Position numbers and translations under genes: made by a program
Part shown: in pieces, positions 5,539-14,905 of the stretch
Numbering within the stretch: the stretch's first letter is position 1
Layout of the letters: the number at the start of each line of letters is the position of its first letter
Assembly: GCF_000161455.1 (NCBI RefSeq)
Contig: NZ_CM000745.1
Span: forward strand, 1,062,991 to 1,110,707
Direction: 5' to 3'
From: Bacillus pseudomycoides DSM 12442
Lineage (GTDB): Bacteria; Bacillota; Bacilli; Bacillales; Bacillaceae_G
DNA: 47,717 nucleotides
The notes under the pieces: generated by a model
Seen by the model: the letters and a program-made list of their open reading frames with translations, nothing else
What the model was told of the DNA's origin: nothing
Databases searched by the model: none

Positions 5539-8238
5539 CTAAAATTCATTTCCTTCCCGCAAATCTCTTAATTTCTTTGCTTTTTCGTGGATTTGTTCTC
5601 TATTTTTTAATAAGTTTTTTAATAAATTTAATATTTCATTACTATTCATGTTGTCAAGAATCCATCCACACTGATATTTTTCTACTCGTTCAGCAGGGGC
5701 GCCTAGATCAAATGTAATAATGGGGTATCCCGATAACATTGCTTCACTTGTTGTATAGGAATATGTTTCAGGGCAAATGGACGGATTAATAACCAATGCT
5801 ATTTCATTTTGAGCTAATATATCAGATAAATTATCCACCTGATATCTTCCTGTGACTTCAAACTTTCCTTCAGCACTTTTGTGTGGATTAAAATGAATAT
5901 TTGTTATACCAATCACCTTTATATTTATTGGTAAATTTTCTTTAACAATTAAATCCTTTAGCTCATATATAATACTTGATCCTTTCGGATAATCAATGGC
6001 TCCCATAAAAGCAATATTTAAAACTTTTTTATTTAAAAACTCCTCCTTAAAGGAGTATGATATTTTTGGATTAATAACATGCTCTCTTACTTCTATCTCA
6101 ATATCTTTATAGTATTTTAGAATAATATCTTTCGTGTTATGACTAGGGGTAATTACCTTTTTCGCACCCATTAAAAAAGAATAAAACGCTTCTCTCCAAC
6201 CTTCAATATGAATAGCTTCTTTCGGAAATATTTTCGCAATACATCCCTGACAGATATCTACATTTGTTTCAGCATTACAATACTTCTTTTGATGATTTAT
6301 TAAATTATAGCTTGGGCAAACACAATAAAAATCATGAATGTAAAAATAATAATCCACAAGTGAGTGTTTTATTAAACGAAACATTTTTTCAATGGGATAC
6401 TTAAATAAATGATTAATAAAAATCAAATCAATGTTTAGAGCACTTAATAATTTTTTAAAGTTCATTTCAGTTAGTTTACTTATTTTAAGATTATAATTTA
6501 TTGGTTCGGAATGATTATGATCAGTTAAAATCACATAATCTGTCCCAGGTGTTAACGTGTATATTCTCTCATCATCTTCTAATGTTTTTATATAGTTAGT
6601 TTGATAGATTGAGGCACCGCCACCTAAGCCATGATCGATAAATAATCTGCCCTTTCTATAAGAAAATTTATCGGCAACCATTATACTTTTCATGAATTCT
6701 CTTATATTTTTTATTGGATCCAGCCTTATAAAGTCTTGTATGATTTTATTATAATCTGGGTATCGGTTAAGTAGTTTTTTTAAATTACTTGACATTAGCT
6801 CTTGTTTACTTCCATCTATTTGATTAAAACTTACACCATGTTTATGATAAACAAACACATTTGGAATCAATATATTTTGATATCCTTTATGACGTGCTCC
6901 CATACACCAATCATTTTCCTCGCCATACCCCTTGCCAAAAACCTCATCATCAAAGATTCCGATATCATGAATAACATTTCTATTTAATGCCATACAGAAG
7001 CCTACACCTGTTGGGATTACTATCCCTTTGTTAATGACATATTTTGAAAAATAAGCATCGACTTCATTTGCAGTCATATTGTATGGCAATTCATTATCTT
7101 GAACAAAATTAGGATAGGAACAAATCGTAGCACTATTTGAGAAAGGGGTAACGGATGAAATTTTATCATTTACTAAAATAGGGTTGATTAAGCGCCGAAA
7201 ACAATGAGGTGGAATTTCTGTATCGCTATTTAATAAGATGGGGTGATTTGTTGTTAAAAGTAAGCCTTTATTAATACTTTGTACATATCCTAAGTTTTTA
7301 TCATTGTGTATAACCACTAATTTTTTTAAGCTTTGAGGTAATTTGTTAGATTTCAAGCTTTCCAAAAAACGATATATCTGTTGATCTGTACTAGCATCAT
7401 TAATCAAAAATAAATTACAACGAATGTCTATATTATTGTATATACTTTCTATACATCTCTTTGTAAATTCGTAGCCATTATATATTGGTATAATCACATC
7501 CACTTCAGTATCTTCAAGTAATTCATTATTATATTCAATATAATTTGATTCATTTAATGTTTCTAAACTAAATTGATTACGAATAGAATCATTTAAAAAA
7601 GATGGTTTATCAGCTTCCTCGTTTGTATTCGAAATAGATTGGATATATGTTGGCTTTTCGTAGTTCCAATTTAAAATCAATCCTTGTTCGTCACCATTTA
7701 AACATTTATCCATATGGAGCTTAATCTCTTTTTCGTTTTTTGAATAACCCCAAATCCTCAAACTATTCATTTTCCCTTCAAAATATCCGTATGCTCCACA
7801 TCCTCCAATACTTCCTGAGGCAAAGACATTAGTCTTAGTACTTTTTAATCCTCTTTTTACAAAACTTCCATTCACATATAAATTTGGAGTTTTATTTTCA
7901 TAAACAATAGCTATATGAGTCCAATCGTCTATTTTTATTTCATATGTGAGTAGAGGAGGTAAATAATTGTGACTGTGTTCATATACCGTTATACCATTCG
8001 TTCCAACCGATACTCCGGCACCCGATTCATCTTTTCGTTCAATTACAGGATGCCCTGGACCAATAATATATCTTTGACCAAAAATTCCATGTTTTCCTTG
8101 ATCCGATTCCTCATTTAATTGAATTTCCTTTTGAGGCTTTATCCAAAATTCATAGGTGAAATCATTTTTAATATTTCTAAACAAGTCCTTGGTCATTATT
8201 ATTTCTTGCCCTTTAAAATTTAAAAACCCTTGAAACAC
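5539..8238 (-). CDS. Trimodular LamG - GT2 - GT4 glycosyltransferase fusion
   Basis: About 900 residues (numbering from GTG 8247). Residues ~8-200 form a LamG/concanavalin-like jelly roll: FTYEFWIKPQ, the WTHIAIVYENKTPNLYVNG core and the closing FEGKMNSLRIWGYS. Residues ~249-475 are a GT2 domain with DVIIPIYNG, the metal-site equivalent NSDTE (340-344), and the catalytic-loop acids GEENDW (442-447). Residues ~535-890 are a GT4-like GT-B domain with the donor motif PETYSYTTSEAM. A five-Cys cluster follows the pattern C-x-C-x12-C-x8-C-x2-C (642-669). There is no signal peptide or membrane segment, so the lectin-like domain would be cytosolic, perhaps holding the growing glycan. GAGG is adjacent to GTG 8247 but well spaced from GTG 8238, so 8238 is preferred. 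Two transferase activities in one chain suggest a disaccharide-building enzyme. Confidence 0.85.
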   Translation of the reverse strand: MFQGFLNFKGQEIIMTKDLFRNIKNDFTYEFWIKPQKEIQLNEESDQGKHGIFGQRYIIGPGHPVIERKDESGAGVSVGTNGITVYEHSHNYLPPLLTYEIKIDDWTHIAIVYENKTPNLYVNGSFVKRGLKSTKTNVFASGSIGGCGAYGYFEGKMNSLRIWGYSKNEKEIKLHMDKCLNGDEQGLILNWNYEKPTYIQSISNTNEEADKPSFLNDSIRNQFSLETLNESNYIEYNNELLEDTEVDVIIPIYNGYEFTKRCIESIYNNIDIRCNLFLINDASTDQQIYRFLESLKSNKLPQSLKKLVVIHNDKNLGYVQSINKGLLLTTNHPILLNSDTEIPPHCFRRLINPILVNDKISSVTPFSNSATICSYPNFVQDNELPYNMTANEVDAYFSKYVINKGIVIPTGVGFCMALNRNVIHDIGIFDDEVFGKGYGEENDWCMGARHKGYQNILIPNVFVYHKHGVSFNQIDGSKQELMSSNLKKLLNRYPDYNKIIQDFIRLDPIKNIREFMKSIMVADKFSYRKGRLFIDHGLGGGASIYQTNYIKTLEDDERIYTLTPGTDYVILTDHNHSEPINYNLKISKLTEMNFKKLLSALNIDLIFINHLFKYPIEKMFRLIKHSLVDYYFYIHDFYCVCPSYNLINHQKKYCNAETNVDICQGCIAKIFPKEAIHIEGWREAFYSFLMGAKKVITPSHNTKDIILKYYKDIEIEVREHVINPKISYSFKEEFLNKKVLNIAFMGAIDYPKGSSIIYELKDLIVKENLPINIKVIGITNIHFNPHKSAEGKFEVTGRYQVDNLSDILAQNEIALVINPSICPETYSYTTSEAMLSGYPIITFDLGAPAERVEKYQCGWILDNMNSNEILNLLKNLLKNREQIHEKAKKLRDLREGNEF

Positions 8239-8892
8239 ATTGTTCACCCTCGCTTATATAATTCAAAAAACCAAAAAATAACTATTAAAATTAAAAGATA
8301 TATATTTTTTTATTAATTGCGCCATTCAACATCTATTTCAAAGTTCTTTGAATTACGTGTTTTTATTACTGAAGATACATTTCTATTATTTAAGTTTTTA
8401 ATCAACTAGTTGTACACGATCGATGTTTTTATTAATTACTAATTAGTGGTATAAACTATGCGATCGAACAATAGAAAGCAGATTTAGGCTTTTACTTTTA
8501 CTATGCTATGTTTTGTTTGTCTTTTTGTATAGTTACATAGTCTAGCTTGAAAAAAGATGGTGCATTATCTCTATATTAAATACATAATCCCTCTCTGAAC
8601 TTGAACAGCTTATGAACATGTAACACTTTTTGATTAGAAAACCTGAAGATACCTCTTATATCTAAAAACGAAGATTTTGATTTCTAGCCTCTCAATAATA
8701 TAAAAAACTATTTAACATATTTATCATTTCCTGAACCAAGAAATAAATCACAAAACAGTTAAAAGTAGACTTCAATCTAGGCTTATTCACCATTTCGGGA
8801 AAATTATAAGGAAATGTAGAGATGATACCCAAACGTTTTCCCGAAATATTCATAGTAATAGATAGTGAAAATGGATTCAATAAAAAAAGGCT
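8239..8892. other. Divergent spacer before the pseudaminic-acid operon
   Basis: This 650-base AT-rich spacer separates the leftward fusion glycosyltransferase from the rightward operon, so it must hold promoters for both. The only candidate I can point to is a sigma-K-like arrangement, AC (8833-8834), 16 bases, CATAGTAATA (8851-8860). It is one base off the usual CATANNNTA. No gene was found in it. Confidence 0.35.
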
Positions 8893-8901
8893 GTGAAAAA
8901 A

Positions 8902-9867
8902 ATGGATTTAACAGGAAAAACAATTTTAGTTACAGGTGGAACAGGCTCTTTCGGAAAGAGATTTATAAAAAAAGCCCTAGAACTTGGTGTAAACAAGATT
9001 ATTGTTTTTAGTCGTGATGAATTGAAACAATACGAAATGGCTCAAGAGTATACAGATTCGCGTATTCGTTTTTTTATTGGGGATGTACGTGATAAAGCTC
9101 GTTTATACCGTGCTTTTGCTGGGGTGGATATTGTAGTTCATGCAGCTGCTTTAAAGCATGTCGGTGCATGTGAGTACAATCCGTTTGAAGCAATTAAAAC
9201 AAATATCTATGGCGCTCAGAATGTAATTGAAGCTGCTATGGATTGTGGTGTGAAACGTGTCATTGCTTTGAGCACAGATAAAGCTGCCTCTCCAATTAAC
9301 TTATACGGTGCAACGAAATTAGCATCAGATAAACTTTTTGTTGCAGCAAATGCTTATGCAGGGAAAAAGGACACCAGATTTGCAGTGGTACGATACGGAA
9401 ATGTAGTAGGCAGCAGAGGCAGTGTAGTACCATTTTTTAAAAGCATAAAAAAAACCGGGAAAATCCCTATAACGGATGAACGTATGACACGATTTTGGAT
9501 AACACTTGATCAGGGAGTACAATTTGTTCTTGATAACCTTCAGCGAATGAAGGGCGGGGAAATTTTTGTCCCTAAAATCCCCAGCATGAAAGTAACAGAC
9601 TTGGCAAAAGTAATTGCACCTAAATGTAAAATTGAGTTTATAGGCATCCGTCCAGGCGAGAAGCTTCATGAGGCTATGATAACTGAAGATGATGCCCGTC
9701 ATACTTTAGAATTTGAAGATTATTATATCATTCAACCAGAATTTAATTGGTGGGATAAAGCGTATATAAGTGAAGGCAAACCGCTTCCAGCAGGTTTTAG
9801 TTATACAAGCGACAAAAATGAACATTGGTTAACAAAAGAAGAGTTAAAACAGTTAATTAGTGAATAA
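8902..9867 (+). CDS. pseB: UDP-GlcNAc 4,6-dehydratase (inverting), PseB type
   Basis: First step of pseudaminic-acid synthesis: C4 oxidation, C6 dehydration and C5 inversion of UDP-GlcNAc. The protein has 321 residues, usual for PseB. It is an extended short-chain dehydrogenase with the NADP-binding TGGTGSFG (11-18) and VFSRDE, and the modified triad STDKAASPINLYGATK (D126, K127, Y135, K139), which is characteristic of the PseB/FlaA1 dehydratases. ATG 8902 was preferred over GTG 8893 because AAAGG then has usable spacing. It is the first gene of a six-gene plus-strand run with short gaps. Capsule enzymes of the same family catalyse the same reaction, so Pse is fixed by the downstream genes. 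Confidence 0.93.
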   Translation: MDLTGKTILVTGGTGSFGKRFIKKALELGVNKIIVFSRDELKQYEMAQEYTDSRIRFFIGDVRDKARLYRAFAGVDIVVHAAALKHVGACEYNPFEAIKTNIYGAQNVIEAAMDCGVKRVIALSTDKAASPINLYGATKLASDKLFVAANAYAGKKDTRFAVVRYGNVVGSRGSVVPFFKSIKKTGKIPITDERMTRFWITLDQGVQFVLDNLQRMKGGEIFVPKIPSMKVTDLAKVIAPKCKIEFIGIRPGEKLHEAMITEDDARHTLEFEDYYIIQPEFNWWDKAYISEGKPLPAGFSYTSDKNEHWLTKEELKQLISE

Positions 9868-9922
9868 GATAAAAAAACAGTCTAAATAAGTCAAAACAAC
9901 ATATAAGGGAGTATTAAGGATC

Positions 9923-11116
9923 ATGAAGTATTGTTTAGCAATTCATGGCGGAAAACCCGTACGGAATCATTATTTGCCATACGGCAAGCAATCCATTGAT
10001 GAAGATGATATTCAAGCCGTAATCAACGTTTTAAAAAGTGATTTTATTACAACCGGTCCAACAATAAAACAATTTGAAAATCAAGTGGCAGCATATGTAG
10101 GTGCGAAATACGCCGTAGCATTTTCAAGTGGAACAGCCGCCCTACATGGCGCCTGTTTTGCAGCGGGGATATCCAATGATGATGAAGTCATCACGACATC
10201 AATGACGTTCGCTGCCAGTTCTAACTGTGTCCTTTACCAAGGTGGCGTTCCGGTATTTACGGATATAAAATCCGACACTTACAATATTGATCCTAATTTA
10301 ATAAAAGATAAGATTACAAATAAAACAAAAGCAATTATACCTGTACATTTTACTGGACAGCCAGTTGAACTTGAAAAAATTTCAAAAATTGCCCAAGAAT
10401 ATAACCTAACAGTAATCGAAGATGCAGCTCATGCATTAGGCGCTACTTACAAAAAGAAAAAAATTGGTTCAATTAGTGATATGACCATGTTCAGTTTTCA
10501 CCCCGTCAAACATATTACAACAGGCGAGGGCGGAATCATTACAACAAATAATGAAGACTACTATCAAAAACTTCTTCAGTTTAGAACCCATGGAATCACC
10601 CGTAACCCTAATAACCTAACTGAAAATCATGGACCTTGGTACTATGAAATGCAATTTCTTGGCTATAATTATCGGATGACAGATATTCAAGCTGCTCTTG
10701 GATTATCACAACTGCAAAAATTAGATTCTTTTATTGCTAAAAGAAAACAATATGTATCAATGTATAATATGGCACTAAAAGATTTACCTGAAGTTATTCT
10801 TCCAAAACAATTAGATCATGTTGATTCAAGTTGGCATTTGTATATCATTCAGTTAAATTTACCAATGCTAAAAGTTGATCGAAAAGAAATCTTTCAAGCG
10901 TTACAGCAAGAAAATATTGGTGTCAATGTTCACTACATTCCAATTCATTTACAACCCTACTATCAAAAATTAGGTTATCAAAAAGGAATTTGTCCTAATG
11001 CTGAAAAATTATATGAAAGTATCATTACTCTACCATTATTTTCAGAAATGAGTGAACAAGACGCTAATGATGTCATTCAAGCAGTTAAAAAGGTAATCAA
11101 TTTCTATAAAAAATAA
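9923..11116 (+). CDS. pseC: PLP-dependent sugar aminotransferase, PseC type
   Basis: A 397-residue DegT/DnrJ/EryC1/StrS-family enzyme that would transaminate the 4-keto product of PseB to UDP-4-amino-4,6-dideoxy-L-AltNAc. Visible features: DFITTGPTIKQFE (~40-52), the phosphate-binding FSSGTAALHGA (67-77), VIEDAAHALGA with D167 facing the PLP ring, and SFHPVKHITTGEGG where K196 forms the Schiff base. The C-terminal part has the usual VNVHYIPIHLQPYY. It starts 55 bases after pseB. PseC is favoured over other members of this broad family by the position between PseB and the SpsF/PseG pair. Confidence 0.92.
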   Translation: MKYCLAIHGGKPVRNHYLPYGKQSIDEDDIQAVINVLKSDFITTGPTIKQFENQVAAYVGAKYAVAFSSGTAALHGACFAAGISNDDEVITTSMTFAASSNCVLYQGGVPVFTDIKSDTYNIDPNLIKDKITNKTKAIIPVHFTGQPVELEKISKIAQEYNLTVIEDAAHALGATYKKKKIGSISDMTMFSFHPVKHITTGEGGIITTNNEDYYQKLLQFRTHGITRNPNNLTENHGPWYYEMQFLGYNYRMTDIQAALGLSQLQKLDSFIAKRKQYVSMYNMALKDLPEVILPKQLDHVDSSWHLYIIQLNLPMLKVDRKEIFQALQQENIGVNVHYIPIHLQPYYQKLGYQKGICPNAEKLYESIITLPLFSEMSEQDANDVIQAVKKVINFYKK

Positions 11117-11136
11117 GTGAATAAAAAGGTGATGAA

Positions 11137-11874
11137 ATGAAAGTTGCCGCTATTATTCAAGCTCGAATGGGCTCAACTAGACTTCCGGGGAAGATAATGA
11201 AGAAAGTTCTTGATAAAACACTATTAGAATATCAAATTGAACGAGTAAAAAGAGCGAAAACAATTAACCAAATTATTGTAGCGACTACTACAAATCAAAA
11301 TGATAATCCAATCATTGAGCTTTGCGAACAACTTTCTGTTCCTTATTATCGTGGATCAGCAGATGATGTATTATCACGTTATTATGAAGCTGCAACACAA
11401 TTTTCTGTAGATGTTGTAGTTCGATTAACTTCAGATTGTCCCGTTATTGATCCTGATATTATTGATAAGATAGTTAATTGCTATTTAGAACATCAAAATA
11501 AATATGATTATGTATCTAACACATTAATCCGTACTTATCCAAGAGGTTTAGATACAGAAGTTATGCCCTACCGAATTTTAAAACAAACATATGAAAAAGC
11601 AAATCAGCCATCCTATCGCGAGCATGTGACTGCATATATATATAACACCCCTAAAACGTTTAAACTGTTCAATGTCCAGAATCACTTAGATGAAAGTAAA
11701 CATCGCTGGACTGTAGATACGAAAGAAGACTTTATCTTTATAAAAAAAATTATTACAAAACTATATCCAGTTAATCCCCAATTTTCTTTCATTGATATTT
11801 TAAATTTATTAAAACAAGAACCAGACCTGTTTTATATTAATAGCCATATAGAACAAAAAAAATTAGGGATATAG
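11137..11874 (+). CDS. SpsF-like cytidylyltransferase (CMP-nonulosonate activation)
   Basis: A 245-residue nucleotidyltransferase-fold protein. The N-terminal signature is IIQARMGSTRLPGK (6-19), typical of SpsF-type spore polysaccharide enzymes rather than the PseF/NeuA form (I-P-A-R-x-G-S-K-R-x-x-x-K-N). It also has RLTSDCPVIDP and HRWTVDTKEDF. In a Pse operon it fills the CMP-sugar synthetase slot, activating the finished acid for transfer. It sits 20 bases after pseC and 5 bases before the hydrolase gene. The activity is inferred from operon position; SpsF proteins themselves are poorly characterised. Confidence 0.85.
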   Translation: MKVAAIIQARMGSTRLPGKIMKKVLDKTLLEYQIERVKRAKTINQIIVATTTNQNDNPIIELCEQLSVPYYRGSADDVLSRYYEAATQFSVDVVVRLTSDCPVIDPDIIDKIVNCYLEHQNKYDYVSNTLIRTYPRGLDTEVMPYRILKQTYEKANQPSYREHVTAYIYNTPKTFKLFNVQNHLDESKHRWTVDTKEDFIFIKKIITKLYPVNPQFSFIDILNLLKQEPDLFYINSHIEQKKLGI

Positions 11875-11879
11875 TTTAA

Positions 11880-12965
11880 ATGAACATACTCATTCGTGTT
11901 GACGCTTCTATAGAGATTGGAACAGGGCATGTTATGCGATGTTTAACCTTAGCAAAAGAGTTAAAAAATCAAGGACATCAGATTTCCTTTATATCTAGGG
12001 AATTGGACGGTCATATGTGTAACTTTATAAAATCTCAGGGACACACAGTATATATGTTGCCTAAAATGAAGTTAGTAAGAAATAATTGTAATACTACACA
12101 TGCTCAATGGCTTCAAACGAGCTGGGAAATTGATGCTCAACAAACAATAGAAATGATACGTAAAAGCATTCACTTTGCTGATTGGCTCATTGTAGATCAT
12201 TATGCTTTAGATAAAAAGTGGGAAGAAAAGTTAAAGGAGTTCGCCCACTATATAATGGTTATAGATGATTTAGCAGATAGGTTACATATATGTGATCTAC
12301 TGCTAGATCAAAATTATTATGCAAACATAGATCAAAGATACGAAGAATTGATCCCTATAAATTGTATAAAATTATTAGGCCCCAAATATGCATTGCTAAG
12401 ATCCGAATTTTTAAAAGCACGAAAAAATGTAAGAAAAAGAACAAATCCCCTTAAAACAATACTCATATTTTTTGGTGGAAGTGATCCCACTAATGAAACT
12501 TCCAAAGTAATCAAAGCTCTAGAAGCAATAGAATATACGCAGCTTCTTATTCATGTAGTTATCGGTCGATCAAATCCTCAAAAAGATTTCATCCAAAATT
12601 TATGCAAAAAGCATCCAAATATGGTCTTTCATCATAATATTGATTATATGTCTAGATTAATGAATGAAGCGGATTTAGCCATATGTGCTGGAGGTTCAAC
12701 CACTTGGGAAAGATATTGTTTAGGATTACCCGCACTATTAATCTCAGTAGCGCATAATCAAGTTGAAATATGTAAAACAGTAGGAGATTTAGGGATTGAT
12801 TTTTACATTGGAAAATCAGAAGAAATTTACGAGAAGGATATTTGTAATGCCCTTGAGATTGTTAGGAGCGGAAACTTTGATTTAGAGGGATCTTCTAGAA
12901 AAGCATTGGAGATTGTAGACGCTTTTGGAAAAACACGTGTAGTATCAAAGATTTTACAATATTAA
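11880..12965 (+). CDS. pseG: UDP-sugar hydrolase, PseG type
   Basis: A 361-residue GT-B-fold hydrolase that would remove UDP from the 2,4-diamino-sugar to give the free altropyranose for PseI. The N-terminus NILIRVDASIEIGTGHVMRCLTLA is the PseG/SpsG hallmark; the His of GTGHVMRC is the proposed catalytic residue. The second half has FFGGSDPTNETSK and CAGGSTTWERYCLGLPAL, the UDP-binding loop and helix shared with MurG. It is closely spaced with its neighbours. The family assignment is firm; the exact N-substituents of the substrate depend on the formyltransferase next door. Confidence 0.92.
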   Translation: MNILIRVDASIEIGTGHVMRCLTLAKELKNQGHQISFISRELDGHMCNFIKSQGHTVYMLPKMKLVRNNCNTTHAQWLQTSWEIDAQQTIEMIRKSIHFADWLIVDHYALDKKWEEKLKEFAHYIMVIDDLADRLHICDLLLDQNYYANIDQRYEELIPINCIKLLGPKYALLRSEFLKARKNVRKRTNPLKTILIFFGGSDPTNETSKVIKALEAIEYTQLLIHVVIGRSNPQKDFIQNLCKKHPNMVFHHNIDYMSRLMNEADLAICAGGSTTWERYCLGLPALLISVAHNQVEICKTVGDLGIDFYIGKSEEIYEKDICNALEIVRSGNFDLEGSSRKALEIVDAFGKTRVVSKILQY

Positions 12966-12982
12966 ATGTTAAGGAAGATATT

Positions 12983-13561
12983 ATGAACATTCTATTATTA
13001 GGATCTAAATGTAATAATTTGTACAGTTTTCTTAAATCATCTGGAAATAGTGTTGTTTTCTATGAAAATAGAATAGACATTCACTCACCTATTCTTATTA
13101 ATATTGACTTTATCGTCAGCTATGGATACAGATATATGATTCCTCCTTCTATTATTGAGAAATTTAATAACAAAATTATTAATTTGCATATCTCTTATCT
13201 TCCTTGGAATAAGGGTGCTGATCCAAATTTATGGAGTTTCCTTGAAGATACACCTAAAGGGGTTACAATTCATTATGTGAATAACGGGTTAGATACGGGC
13301 GATATTATCACTCAATCGGAAGTTCCCTACAAAGAAAATGATACATTAAAAACCGCCTACGATAGACTATGCCAAGAAATAGAACGACTTTTCATTGAAA
13401 ATTGGAAATTCATTTATTCTGGAAAAGTTATGAGGAAACCGCAACCTTCTGGCGGTAGTTATCATAGATTAAAAGATAAAAAAATATATTTGCATTTACT
13501 TACTAATGGATGGAATACGTCAGTAAAAGATATAATCGGTAAAGCAAAAATGAATGGTTAA
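12983..13561 (+). CDS. Formyltransferase of the sugar N-formyltransferase kind
   Basis: A 192-residue protein with a methionyl-tRNA-formyltransferase-like catalytic domain only. The family triad is visible: N67 and H69 in NLHISYLPWNKGADPNLW, and D107 in GLDTGDII. This implies N10-formyl-tetrahydrofolate as donor. It is shorter than tRNA formyltransferase (about 310) and lacks its C-terminal tRNA-binding domain, which points to a small-molecule amino acceptor. It sits between pseG and pseI, exactly where PseH (GNAT N-acetyltransferase) would be expected, and no GNAT gene is in the window. The likely reaction is formylation of the 4-amino group of the UDP-sugar or of the freed sugar, leading to an N-acetyl, N-formyl pseudaminic acid. 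Confidence 0.8.
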   Translation: MNILLLGSKCNNLYSFLKSSGNSVVFYENRIDIHSPILINIDFIVSYGYRYMIPPSIIEKFNNKIINLHISYLPWNKGADPNLWSFLEDTPKGVTIHYVNNGLDTGDIITQSEVPYKENDTLKTAYDRLCQEIERLFIENWKFIYSGKVMRKPQPSGGSYHRLKDKKIYLHLLTNGWNTSVKDIIGKAKMNG

Positions 13562-13576
13562 AAAGGAGAAGATAAA

Positions 13577-14626
13577 ATGAATGAAATTGAAATTAATGGA
13601 AGGAAAATTAGTCGCAACCACCAACCATTTATCATTGCTGAAATGTCTGGAAACCATAACCAGTCATTAGAACGTGCATTGCAAATAGTTGAAGCTGCAG
13701 CAAGAGCTGGCGCACATGCTCTAAAAATTCAAACTTACACAGCCGATACTATGACACTTGATATCGATAACAAAGATTTTAAAATAGAAGATACAAACAG
13801 CTTATGGAAAGGAAACACACTTTATAAACTATACCAACAAGCTTACACACCATGGGAATGGCACAAACCACTCTTTGATAAATGTACAGAATTAGGTATC
13901 ATCCCATTCAGCACCCCATTCGATGAAACAGCAGTTGATTTTCTAGAATCTCTCAATGTCCCTTGTTATAAAATTGCTTCTTTTGAAAATACTGATATTC
14001 CTTTAATCCGCAAAGCTGCCTCTACCGGAAAACCTCTTATTATCTCAACAGGTATGGCTACAATTTCAGAATTAGATGAGACTGTCACGACTATCAGATC
14101 AGCGGGCTGTAAAGATCTTATTTTATTGAAATGTACAAGTACTTACCCTGCTTCTCCAGAAAACACTAATATTCATACAATCCCCCATATGAGAGAATTA
14201 TTTCAATGTGAAGTAGGTTTATCAGATCACACATTAGGAGTGGGAGCTGCAATCGCAAGTGTTGCAATGGGTGCAACTGTAATCGAAAAGCATTTCACTT
14301 TATCTAGAGCTGATGGAGGAGTAGACTCGGCGTTTTCAATGGAAGCAGATGAACTAAATTCTCTTGTTATTGAAACAGAAAGGGCATGGAAGTCACTAGG
14401 GAAGATTTATTACGGACCGACTGATATGGAAAAAAGCTCATTAAAGTTTCGACGTTCTCTATATGTGGCACAAGATATGAAAGCTGGGGATCTTTTAACA
14501 ACAGAAAATATAAAAGCTATTCGACCTGGTTATGGTTTAGCACCAAAATACCTCCCTATTTTACTAGGAAAAAAAGTGAAAAAAGATGTTGCTAAGGGGA
14601 CACCTGTAAGTTGGGATTTGATTTAA
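13577..14626 (+). CDS. pseI: Pseudaminic acid synthase, PseI type
   Basis: A 349-residue protein that condenses the diamino sugar with phosphoenolpyruvate to the C9 nonulosonic acid. The NeuB-type TIM barrel has FIIAEMSGNHNQSLERAL (~14-31) and KIQTYTADTMTLD. These are the forms seen in PseI rather than NeuB or LegI. It also has CTSTYPASP, GLSDHTLG and EKHFTLSRADGGVDSAFSME. A C-terminal antifreeze-like SAF domain (~285-349) closes the active site. An AAAAGGAG site precedes the ATG. It is the last gene of the operon. The fit with PseI is good enough to call the product of the operon pseudaminic rather than legionaminic acid. Confidence 0.93.
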   Translation: MNEIEINGRKISRNHQPFIIAEMSGNHNQSLERALQIVEAAARAGAHALKIQTYTADTMTLDIDNKDFKIEDTNSLWKGNTLYKLYQQAYTPWEWHKPLFDKCTELGIIPFSTPFDETAVDFLESLNVPCYKIASFENTDIPLIRKAASTGKPLIISTGMATISELDETVTTIRSAGCKDLILLKCTSTYPASPENTNIHTIPHMRELFQCEVGLSDHTLGVGAAIASVAMGATVIEKHFTLSRADGGVDSAFSMEADELNSLVIETERAWKSLGKIYYGPTDMEKSSLKFRRSLYVAQDMKAGDLLTTENIKAIRPGYGLAPKYLPILLGKKVKKDVAKGTPVSWDLI

Positions 14627-14726
14627 CGAAAAGCCTCTTAAAAACATAAAGTAAACTTCCTATCTCTGTAAATCAAATTCTCGCATAAATTTCATCGTTC
14701 TTTTTTACCTATGAAATATTTCCTGT

Positions 14727-14760
14727 GGGGGCTATTGTTATTTCCTGTAAAACAGCCCCC
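14727..14760 (+). terminator. Weak hairpin after the pseudaminic-acid operon
   Basis: GGGGGCT (14727-14733) pairs with AGCCCCC (14754-14760) over a 20-base loop; the T run behind it is poor. It is the only candidate end signal between the operon (stop 14626) and the convergent gene at 14906. Confidence 0.4.
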
Positions 14761-14905
14761 TTCACTTAATATGATTAAAAAAAGCATCTAAAAACATCTT
14801 TATCAACAATAGAACGATTTAATGCGACTCTTCTACATACACAATTATCATTTTTGAATTCGAGTTACAAAACACGATAATATCTTAATGCATCTTTTGA
14901 AAAGA

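Noticed and set aside
8692..8880. Minus-strand 62-codon frame in the spacer before pseB
   Set aside because: No ribosome site and no recognisable protein features; it lies over the likely operon promoter.
9325..9702. 125-codon frame antisense to pseB
   Set aside because: Shadow of the strongly conserved pseB frame; composition is that of an antisense reading.
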